Source: Chelydra serpentina (taxonomy: Eukaryota; Chordata; Testudines; Chelydridae). Taken from it: a DNA stretch of 64,000 bases. This document shows, piece after piece, positions 23,413 to 31,475 of the stretch (positions are counted from its first letter, which is position 1; each line of letters opens with the position of its first letter). The position numbers and the translations under genes are program-made. The DNA lies in assembly GCA_037349315.1 (NCBI GenBank), contig JBAIAC010000010.1, forward strand, positions 34,760,001 to 34,824,000, in the 5' to 3' direction. Under the pieces are notes generated by a model. It was given only the letters and a program-made list of their open reading frames with translations, was not told where the DNA came from and ran no database searches.

Positions 23413-24290
23413 TAGATTCATAGATTACAAGGTCAAAAGGGACAATGGTGATCATCTAGTCTGACCTCCTGTATAACACAGGCCATAGCACTTCCCCAGA
23501 ATAATTCCTAGAATGTAGCTTTAGAAAAAGATCTAATCTTGAATTTAAAAATGGTCAGTGATGGAGACTCCACCACTTGATAAATTGTTCCAGTGGTTAA
23601 TTGCTCTCACCATTAAAAATGTACACCGTGCTTCAACTTCCAGCCACTGGATCATGTTATACCTTTCTCTGCTAGATTGAAAAGCCATTATTTCATATTT
23701 GTTCCCCATGTAGATACTTCTAGACCGTAATCTGCACCTTGAAGTCTTTAAACCATGATTTGAGGACTTCAATAGCTCAGACATAGGTTAGGGGTTTATT
23801 ACAGGAGTGGGTGGGTGAGATTCTGTGGCCTGCATTGTGCAGGAGGTCAGAAGAGATGATCATAATGGTCCCTTCTGACCTTAAAGTCTATGTCTACGTA
23901 ATCAAGTCACCCCTTATCCTTCTCTTTGTTAGATTCAAGGAGCTCAATCTATTTAGCTTATCACTAGTATAAGGCATGTTTTCTAATCATGTAATCATTC
24001 TCATGGCTCTTCTCTGAATCCTCTCCAATTTATCAACGTCCTTCTTGAATTGTGGGCTCTAGACCTGGCTACAGTATTCCAGCAGCAGTTGCACCAGTGC
24101 CAAATATAGAGGTAAAATAACGTGTCTTCTCCTACTCGAGATTCCCCTGTTTATGTATTCAAGAATCACATTAATTCTTTTGGCTACAGCATCACACTGG
24201 GAGCACATGTTCAGCTGATTACCCACTATGCCCCTAAATCTTTTTCAGTCACTGATTTCCAGGACAGAGTTTGCCATCTTGTAAAGTATG
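23413..24290 (-). mobile_element. CR1 LINE, interrupted by another CR1
   Basis: Complement of a CR1 3' end beginning with ATTCATAGATTACAAGGTCA and CATCTAGTCTGACCTCCTGT, then GCCACTGGATCATG, CTTCTCTTTGTTAGATTC, CTCTTCTCTGAATCCTCTCC and further RT-derived blocks to about 24290. It is interrupted at 23733-23896 by an opposite-strand CR1 tail. Coding frames are destroyed. Confidence 0.88.
23733..23896 (+). mobile_element. Nested CR1 3' tail (164 bp) with target duplication
   Basis: Plus-strand CR1 3' end ending GGTCCCTTCTGACCTTAAAG then TCTATGTCT. It is flanked by identical CGTAATC copies at 23726-23732 and 23897-23903, a 7-bp target duplication. Removing it restores the continuity of the surrounding minus-strand CR1. 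Confidence 0.85.
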
Positions 24291-26205
24291 GCCTGCATTC
24301 TTTGTTTCTAGAGGCATTATTTAAAAAGTTATCCCATTACAACTTTTGAATGAGAATTGTTCATGAGCTTATCCTAGTTTCTGTAACTGCTCTATTTATT
24401 TGTGCATATTTGTAATGTCATATGTAATTAAATGTCTACCTCCAGGGTGCTTGTGAACTGTCTAATGCAACTATTTGTTATGCAATTGGTCACTTATGTC
24501 ATGTTATTCCTTCCACTTCTTAGTGAAATGGATGGTTTCCCCAGTAGAATATCGAAGAGTGAATATTGATTGAGTATTAAATGCTCTCACTGATGCACCA
24601 ATATCCTTGTTCGTAGTTGAACACAGGTAGTTATCTGAAGAACAGATATACTCCAAACACTGAACATAAACTGTCCATGCAAATAGTCACAGAGCAAATG
24701 AAAGGTATTAACATGATCCCACAGAACAGCAGTTGAGAACTCAAGGTTTTGCAGCATTTGACCAGCTCTAGCTGTGATGGTGGTTTTGTGATGTAGGCAT
24801 CCGTCTACTGGAAACTGGGCTGATACCACTGATTCATTTCACATAGGCTCCTGAACAGCCATTAAGAGGACAGTAGGCATTATCCACTTTGGGCAAAGTT
24901 TGTACAAGTGACTTCAAGCTAAAAGATTGTATCATCACCAGTCCCCTGAGATTTCCAGTCCCCTCCCATTAAATATTTTAGCTGTGCTGATGAGGATTAT
25001 GCCCATTTTCATGGGTGACTAGCTCATCTTGTATTGTTGTTTATTAACAACGTATTGTACCCTGATAAAATTGCATCTACTTTTATAAACCTAAAGAATA
25101 TTCTCTAGTTGACTTAACTCTCCCTCATCAGTATGCTGAAGATTTGGTTTTGTGAGAACTTGTCCAGAATACTGAAGAGTTGCCATGTAGTATGTCTGTT
25201 CTGTGTACCAATTGAAGTACAATCCTATCTCTTTACTGAAGGTATTTTATATGATTATTTTATATGTGGACTCACAAACTAAGTTAAATTAGACTCCCCA
25301 TTCTGTTAATCTGTGTGCAAAGCGTTTTCCATTTCATTCATTAGCCTACAGTTACCCCCAGTTCATATTACAGAACCATTAAACAGTCTGGAATTGAATC
25401 CTGTACTACCTGTTCCACAAGCTACAGATAAATCAAGCATTTAACTGTCAAAAAGTGGAGCCTCTTGAGTAATTACATTAGCTACTGTCTCCTTATTCAC
25501 CGGTACAAACCAGTATTTAAAGGTGCCTGAAATGAACATGCTAACTGTGGTGAATCTGATTCATTTGTGTATAATGAATCCATTTTTTGTGTCTCCTTCC
25601 CCGTTCCCTAGCCTCTATTTGTCTAACTAAGCCTAGGGACTGCTGTGAATGTTTGAAAAACACTCAGTACATAGTGGGCATTACCACAAATAAAAGGGAA
25701 TAGTTATAAAACAAGAGAATGCTACATTACTGCTCTACATGGAGTATACTTTCATACCATCAAGTCAGTGTACTTTACATAGTACCATAATGCTTAGATA
25801 CTGCGGTAATGGGTGCTATAGAAAAAAAACACAACCTTTAGATAGCTGAAGTGCTAGTGACACACAGTTAAGGAGACCTAAGCATTTCCATTCTAAGCCT
25901 ATGTATCCAGTCACTCAATTTTCTGAAACTTTTACCTCTCGAGTTGGTCTCCATACTTGATCTTTACCTACAGGAGAGCACTTTTTTGGAAGGTTTGAGC
26001 TTGAAGGAAAATGGTTCAGTTATTTTCTAGTCAGAGGAGAGTGAACAGATACACATTTCACATTATAAAATAATTCTGTCACAAACAAAAAAACAGCTCT
26101 ATGGCCAAAGTGACTGAAGACAGAAAGATGAGATTTGGCAGAGAAAAAGCCCCACTGTGGAGATATGCCTTGGAGTGTTCCTGTGAACATAGATTTTTAT
26201 TTTGG
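24291..26205. other. No recognisable feature
   Basis: About 1.9 kb of AT-rich sequence with no supported gene or named repeat, ending at the Harbinger target site. Confidence 0.45.
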
Positions 26206-26225
26206 CCAAGGCCTGGTCTACACTA

Positions 26226-26415
26226 GGACTTTGTCGAATTTAGCAGCGTTAACTCGATTTAACCCTGCACCCGTCCACATTACGAAGCTATTTATTTTGA
26301 CATAAAGGGCTCTTTAATTCGATTTCTGTACTCCTCCTCGACGAGGGGAGTAGCGCTAAATTCGACATGGCCATGTCGAATTCGGGTTACTGTGGACGGA
26401 ATTCGACGCTAATAG
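26226..26415. promoter_or_regulatory. Left subterminal TCGAA-motif array and palindrome
   Basis: The left subterminal region carries repeated ATTCGA/TCGAAT-type motifs (near 26233, 26253, 26318, 26359, 26375 and 26399), including a perfect 24-bp palindrome AATTCGACATGG/CCATGTCGAATT at 26359-26382. Similar motifs recur near the right end (GTCGAATTAATG at 30938; ATTCGACTTTG at 30971; AAATCGAACTAC at about 31012). Clustered subterminal motifs of this kind are typical binding sites for transposition proteins; the role is inferred. The region also lies upstream of the Myb-like gene. Confidence 0.5.
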
Positions 26416-27284
26416 CTCCGGGAGCTGTCCCACAGTGCACCACTCCGTGGACGCTCTGGACAGCAGTCTGAGCTCAGATGCTCTGACCAGCCACACAGGA
26501 AAAGCCCATGAAAATTTGAATTCCTTTTCCTGTCTGGCCAGTTTGAATCTCATTTCCTGTTTGGACTTCGTGGTGAGCTCAGCAGCACTGGCAACGATGC
26601 AGAGCTCTCCAGCGGAGGTGACCATGCAATCGCAGAATAGAAAGAGGACCCCAACATGGACTGATCGGAAAGTCTTGGATCTGATCGCTGTGTGGGGCGA
26701 TGAGTCTGTGCTTTCGGAGCTGCGATCGAAAAAACGGAATGCGAAGATCTACGAGAAGATCTCAAAAGCCATGACGGAAAGAGAATACAGCCGGGATGCA
26801 ATGCAGTGCCGCGTGAAAATCAAGGAGCTGCGACAAGCGTACCAGAAGACCAAAGAGTCAAATGGACGCTCCGGAGCCCAGCCCCAAAGATGCCGTTTCT
26901 ACGAGCCACTGCATGCTATGCTCGGTGGTGCTGCCACCACTACCCCACCAGTGTCCGTGGACTCCGACGATGGGGTCTTATCTACGGCCACGTCGTCGGA
27001 GGTTTTCGCGGACGGTGAAGATGGGGAAGGAGATGAGGAGGACGAGGCAGTCGATAGCGCTTTCAACGCTGATTTCCCTGACAGCCAGGATCTCTTCATC
27101 ACCCTGACTGAAATCCCCTACTAACCCTCCCAAGATGGTAACCTAGACCGTGAATCAGGGGAAGGATCAGCAGGTTAGTGTTTTAAACATTTATTTTGAA
27201 TAGAATAGTCATGGTATGTTAGCAATGGGTTTTTATTGCTTAGTTTGCCCTAGGCGCTTTAGTTTTGAGTTGTTGCCATTGCAG

Positions 27285-27557
27285 CTACTCGAAAAGTCTG
27301 TCAATATGTCTGGGGATAGAGGAGAAATCCTCCTCGGAGATCTCCACGAAGCTCTCCTGGAGGTACTGTGAAAGCCTTTGCATCAGGTTCCCGGGTAGAG
27401 CGGCCTTATTGTCTCCTCCATGGTAGGAAACTTTTCCACGCCAGGCTAGTAGCAGGTACTCCGGTATCATTGCCTTACAAAGCATGGCGGCATACGGCCC
27501 CGGTGTTTGCTGGCATTCACGTAGCATACGGTCTTTCTCTGTCTCCGTAATCCTCAT
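27285..27557 (-). CDS. Uncharacterised antisense ORF in transposon intron (90 codons)
   Basis: An uninterrupted minus-strand frame starting with ATG at 27557 and ending TAG at 27285. I do not recognise a family. The predicted product is mixed and non-repetitive: MRITETEKDRMLRECQQTPG near the start, PEYLLLAWRGKVSYHGGDN in the middle, and LMQRLSQYLQESFVEISEED before the end, which looks helical. It remains intact although both flanking transposon genes are broken. The frame is also open for eight codons upstream to an AG at 27583-27582 (minus), a possible splice acceptor, and a possible donor CCATG|GTAAGC lies upstream on the minus strand near 27951. One upstream frame there contains RGWTMEFCYLETM and joins in phase. 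It could be a third gene of the transposon, an antisense transcript, or chance. Confidence 0.4.
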   Translation of the reverse strand: MRITETEKDRMLRECQQTPGPYAAMLCKAMIPEYLLLAWRGKVSYHGGDNKAALPGNLMQRLSQYLQESFVEISEEDFSSIPRHIDRLFE

Positions 27558-27654
27558 CAGAGTGATATCAGTAATGGTGCCCTGGTTTGAATTAGGGGTA
27601 TTTTAGTATGGGGACTGATTGCCTGTTCCTTTAAATAACTCTACCCGGTGGTTT

Positions 27655-27860
27655 CCAGCCACGTGGTGGGGGCTGGGAAGCGAACCGTTCATGCTGCGCA
27701 GTTCGCAGGCAGGGATCTTTCCTGGGACCAGCCACATGTGAGGGGTGGGGAGGCGAGCCATTCATGCTGAGCAGTTCGCAGGCAGGGATCTTTCCCAGGA
27801 CCAGCCACGTGGGGGGAGAGGGGGAGAAGCGTTCATGCTGACCGGTTTGCCGGCAGCAGG
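27655..27860. repeat. 73-bp tandem repeat, 2.8 copies
   Basis: Units start with CCAGCCAC at 27655, 27728 and 27801, exactly 73 bp apart, each containing a TTCATGCTG...CAGTTCGCAGGCAGGGATC segment (third unit partial and diverged). It lies within the intron of the Myb-like gene. On the minus strand the array is open in one frame (27631-27894) because 73-bp units shift phase without stops; I do not call that a gene. Confidence 0.85.
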
Positions 27861-28714
27861 AACTGGCCACCGCTAGGAGCTGTGCTTGGAACACGGTAGT
27901 AGGGCGCTGCTGTGAAGTAAGCTCTCAGCAGGCAAAAGTCTACGGCTTACCATGGTCTCCAGATAGCAGAATTCCATTGTCCAGCCCCGCTTGTGTGATC
28001 TGTACACCAAGACCCCAGGCACTCAATATAAAGACAGAATATTCGACCTTGTACTGAGTGCACATGTGATAGATAGTGTGCATGGTCTTGTTCCCAGGGA
28101 AAGAGTATAGTCATTGTTCGGGAAAATGTATCTTTGTGAGGAATTCACTCCCTTTCTCCCATCCCACAGCTGTGAGCGTCTCCTGCAGTACTCATGCATC
28201 CTCCTCCCAGAGGCTGGCACAGATCAGGCGGCGAAAAAAAAAGGACACTGGACGAGATGTTCTCAGAATTTATGTCCTGTTCCTGAACTGAGGCGGCATA
28301 GCAGACCCAGTGGAGGGAGAACATGTCGCAATACCAGCGATCATACAGCGAACGGGAGGACAGGTGGTGGCAGGAAGACCAGCAGGCGACTCAAACGCTG
28401 CTTGGACTAATGAGGGAGCAAACGGACATGCTCTGGCGCCTTGTAGATGTTCTGCAGGACCGGAGGCAGGACGAAAGAGCCCCGCTCTATTTGATTTCTA
28501 ACCGCCCTCCCCCACCAAAGTCCAATCCCCCCCTCACCCAAAGTCACGAGAATGAGGGGTGGCAGCGGCCATGGAAATAATCACTCCACCCCTGCTGACT
28601 GCTCAAGTAGCAGAAGGCTCTCATTTTCCAAGATTTGATGGATCCTTTCTTTCCCTCCAGCCGCAACCCACCCTAGCCCCCGTCCAAGTTTCATCCCATA
28701 ACTCTGCTGTCCTT

Positions 28715-28720
28715 AATAAA
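28715..28720 (+). terminator. Polyadenylation signal 1 (AATAAA)
   Basis: AATAAA in CCTTAATAAAAATTGC downstream of the last Myb-like exon block, followed by a T-rich stretch. Confidence 0.55.
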
Positions 28721-29232
28721 AATTGCTGTTCTGTAAAGTACTGTTTCCTTGATTTCCTTTTAAAGGATGGTGTGTTTGAAGTGGGGGAAGGGGATTGGTA
28801 ATTGGAGACGATAGGCGCCTTTACCAGGGTACAGACAGGTTCACCAGAACGTCACACTCACATTGCATTCACTAGGCACCGTGGTCATTCTGGGAGGTGG
28901 TTTTCATGTTCTGTGTGTGGGGGCTCTGTGAGTTTCTGGTTGGGGAGGGCGGTTACAGATCTTTTGCAGCAGTCAGTAGCCTGCATGACAGAGCCACTCA
29001 GCAGGGGATCTGTATCCGCCATCCCTGGCCACAAAGTCACACAGGCCCCCCCTCACAGAGTTCCAAAAAGGAGGGGTGGCAGGCTCTGTTGAAACAAGCA
29101 GTCCACCACTGCGGACTGCTCTAGGAGCAGGAGCCTGTCATTCCTTGAGTTTGGAAGCGTCCTTTCCATCACTCCACCTGCTCCCCAACCACAGTATGCG
29201 TCCCACTTTCAACCCTTTACCGAGAAATCCTT

Positions 29233-29238
29233 AATAAA
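29233..29238 (+). terminator. Polyadenylation signal 2 (AATAAA)
   Basis: Duplicate of signal 1, 518 bp downstream, in CCTTAATAAAGAAG, followed by TG/T-rich sequence. On the opposite strand, A-rich AATAAA-type sequence at about 29266-29278 could serve the transposase gene. Confidence 0.5.
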
Positions 29239-29387
29239 GAAGACTGTTTTAATGAACAATGTGTCATTTATTTTATTTTTAAAGTAGTGTAGGAAGGGGG
29301 GGGGAAGGGTTTTGGAAATTGGAGAGGATAGGCAACAGAAACTGGGTAAAGAAATATAGGCAGGTTCCGCTTACACAAAGGTAATAG

Positions 29388-30667
29388 TCACAGGTTACCC
29401 TGCTCGCTCTGGAAGCTAGCTTTCAAAGCTTCCTGGATGCGCAGCACGTCCCGCTGGGATCTTCTAATCGCCCGGGTGTCTGGCTGCGTGTAATCAGCAG
29501 CCAGGCGATTTGCCTCAACCTCCCACCCCACCATAAACATCTCCCCCTTGCTCTCACAGAGATTGTGGAGCACACAGCACGCTGCAATAACAATGGGGAT
29601 ATTGGTTTGGCTGAGATCAGAGCGAGTCAATAAGCTTCTCCATCTCCCCTTCAGACAGCCAAAAGCACACTCCACCACCATTCTGCACTTGCTCAGACAG
29701 TAGTTGAAGAGATCCTTTTCAGTGTCCAGGGTGCCTGTGTACGGGCTTCATGAGCCAGGGCATTAGCGGGTAGGCTGGGTCCCCAAGGATCACTATAGGC
29801 ATCTCCACATCCAACAGTTATTTTGTGGTCCGGGAAGTAAATACCTTCCTGCAGCCGTCTAAACAGACCAGAGTTCCTGAAAACATGAGCGTCATGAACC
29901 TTGCCCGGCCATCCAACGATGTGGGTAAAACGTTCTTTATGGTCCACCAGTGCTTGAAGCACCATAGAAAAGTAGCGCTTTTGATGAATGTACTGGCTGC
30001 TCTAGTGGTCTGGTCCCAGGATAGGGATGTGAGTTCCATCAATAGGCCCACCGCAGTTTGGGAATCCCATTGCAGCGAAGCCATCTATGATCACCTGCAC
30101 GTTTCCCAGGGTCACTACCTTTGAGAGCAGCAGCTCAACGATTGCGTTGGCTACTTGCATCACAGCAACCCCCACGGTAGATTTGCCCACTCCAAAGTGA
30201 TTCGCGACTGACCGGTAGCTGTCAGGCATTGCAAGCTTCCAGAGGGCTATGGCCACTTGCTTCTGGATAGTCAGGGCTGCTTGCATCCGGGTCTCCTGGC
30301 GCTTCAGGCCAGGGGACAGCAAGTCACAAAGTTCCAGGAAAGTGCCCTTACGCATCCGAAAGTTTTGCAGCCACTGGGATTCATCCCAGACCTGCAGCAC
30401 TATGCGGTCCCACCAGTCAGTGCTTGTTTCCCTTGCTCAGAATCATTGTTCCACAGCATCAACATGACCCATTGCCACCATGATATCCAGGGACCGGGGT
30501 CCTGTGGTTTGTGAGAGGTGTGTGCCCCTCTCAGAGTTAATGTCCTCACAGCGCTTCCGTTGCCTCCTCGCCCGATTTATCAGCATCTGCCTCTGGAAAA
30601 GGTGGACGATAAGGCGTGAGGTGTTGACAACGGACAGAACAGCAGCAATGATCGCAGAGGGCTCCAT
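29388..30667 (-). pseudogene. Harbinger DDE transposase gene (broken)
   Basis: HARBI1-type transposase on the minus strand, ATG at 30667 and stop at 29388. It would cut and rejoin transposon ends through a DDE/RNase H-like domain. Order: an Arg-rich, helical N-terminus; two TGA stops at about 30427-30435; DESQWLQNFRMRKGTFLELC; a helix-turn-helix-like QVAIALWKLAMPDSYRSVAN; then the catalytic region. First Asp in PIDGTHIPI (codon 30038-30040), second in GKVHDAHVFRNSGL (29891-29893), Glu in VVECAFGCLKGRWR (29670-29672). A TAG at 30002-30004 replaces a sense codon, and two frameshifts lie at about 29795 and 29740, around the GDPAYPL motif. All three catalytic residues survive in sequence, but no full-length product is possible. 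Length without lesions is near 425 residues, normal for the family. Confidence 0.92.
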
Positions 30668-31049
30668 GCTCGCGGTCCTGTGGCATCCGCGCTGTCAATC
30701 ACCAGAAAAGGGCGCGGACTGATTGCCCGCCGGCGCTTTCACGGAGGGAGGGCGGGAGTGAGGGTTGAATGATGACATTTACCCAAAACCACCCTCGACA
30801 CATTTTTTGCCCCAGCAGGCATTGGGGGCTTGACCCATTATTCCAATGGGCAGCAGGGACTGCGGGAACTGTGGGATAGCTACCCACAGTGCACCGCTTG
30901 CAATGTTGACGCTTGCCCCGTTACTGTGGACTCACAAAGTCGAATTAATGTCCTTGGTGTGGATTCACACATTCGACTTTGTAATATTGGTTTCACAAGT
31001 TCGGTTTAAGTAAAATCGAACTACTCTCGTAGTGTAGACATACCCCAAG

Positions 31050-31361
31050 TCATGAGTCTCTGCCAACTACTTTTTGAGTTTGCACAGTAAGCATTAAAGG
31101 AATAGCAGTATTTTTTAAGAAACACAGAGTAATGTTTAAAAAAAGAAAAAAGTGTACATGCATGTGTATGGTAAGCTATATAGTCAAAAATGTATTTAAG
31201 GCTACTAGTGAATGAGGCAGGGTTCCACAGGAGACTAGATTCATTCAGACCACATCCTTTCTGTTTTACTGCAATCCCTAGTATAACAAAGTATAAGCAT
31301 AACTCCACTGCCTCACTGAAGGGCCCATGACTCTAAGTTAAATTCTGTGAAGCTTCAGAAG
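31050..31361. other. No recognisable feature
   Basis: Short AT-rich stretch between the Harbinger element and the mini-MITEs. Confidence 0.45.
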
Positions 31362-31475
31362 GGTACGTCTACACCGCAGTCGGAAAGTTTGATTGCAGCA
31401 GATGTAGACATATCCAAGCTTGGGTATGTATGTCTACACGTGCTGCAGTCATACCTCTGGACTGCAATGTAGACA
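31362..31475. mobile_element. Two abutting Harbinger-type mini-elements
   Basis: Two short units follow each other. The first runs from GGGTACGTCTACACCGC to GATGTAGACATATCC (about 31362-31415). The second runs from GGGTATGTATGTCTACACG to CAATGTAGACATAG (about 31421-31473). The termini match those of the full Harbinger element 300 bp away. Both are palindromic and non-coding. Confidence 0.6.

Larger units (their letters stand above)
27174..28169 (+). other. Predicted intron of the Myb-like gene
   Basis: Bounded by donor GTTAGT at 27174 and a pyrimidine-rich acceptor CCCTTTCTCCCATCCCACAG ending at 28169. The flanking frames join in phase 1/1. The intron holds the antisense open frame 27285-27557 and the 73-bp tandem array. 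Confidence 0.6.
26597..28580 (+). pseudogene. Harbinger Myb/SANT-like DNA-binding protein gene (two exons, broken)
   Basis: In PIF/Harbinger elements this protein binds the transposon DNA and helps the transposase enter the nucleus. The likely start is the ATG at 26597; the open frame reaches further upstream only through non-ATG codons. Residues ~17-95 form a Myb/SANT (trihelix) domain: PTWTDRKVLDLIAVWGDESV, then IYEKISKAM, CRVKIKELRQAYQKTKESN and CRFYEPLHAML. An acidic tail (GEDGEGDEEDEAVD) follows. A TAA at 27122-27124 interrupts it, but the same frame continues to a plausible splice donor CAG|GTTAGT (exon end 27173). After a 996-nt intron, acceptor CCCACAG|C (exon start 28170) continues in phase with SSSQRLAQIRRRKK. 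An A-run of nine at 28234-28242 shifts the frame, and two further stops precede the final MSQYQRSYSEREDRWWQEDQ block (28323-28580), a Trp/Glu-rich predicted helix. Expected to be inactive. Confidence 0.85.
28520..29380. repeat. Partial tandem duplication of the 3'UTR region (~517 bp)
   Basis: Two related blocks start with GAGGGGTGGCAG at 28554 and 29071. Each continues with a CTCCACC...TGCTC..GCAG..CTCATT segment, a TCC-TTTC-TC block, CCTTAATAAA, and a GG(A/T)AATTGGAGA(C/G)GATAGGC block. The blocks are clearly diverged, so the duplication predates this insertion. It places two polyadenylation signals between the convergent genes. Confidence 0.65.
26211..31044. mobile_element. PIF/Harbinger DNA transposon, 4.83 kb
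   Basis: A nearly full-length Harbinger-class element. The termini GCCTGGTCTACACTA (26211-26225) and TAGTGTAGACATACC (31030-31044) are imperfect inverted repeats sharing GTCTACACTA. Both flanks read CCAAG (26206-26210 and 31045-31049). PIF/Harbinger normally duplicates 3 bp (TWA), so here either AAG is the duplication or the extra CC is coincidental. Inside are a Myb/SANT-like DNA-binding gene on the plus strand and a DDE transposase gene on the minus strand, the gene pair that defines this superfamily, placed tail to tail. Both carry stops and frameshifts, so the copy is non-functional but little eroded. Its GC content and CpG content exceed those of the flanks. Confidence 0.93.

Noticed and set aside
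26435..26596. Upstream extension of the Myb-like frame by 54 codons
   Set aside because: The frame opens at a GTG within the element's subterminal region; the first ATG with the conserved start context is at 26597.
27655..27860. Considered as a CRISPR-like array because of evenly spaced repeats
   Set aside because: Units are contiguous 73-bp tandem copies with no unique spacers, in a vertebrate transposon intron.
27631..27894. 87-codon minus-strand frame with three similar repeats
   Set aside because: It is produced by the 73-bp tandem array, whose units happen to lack stops in this phase.
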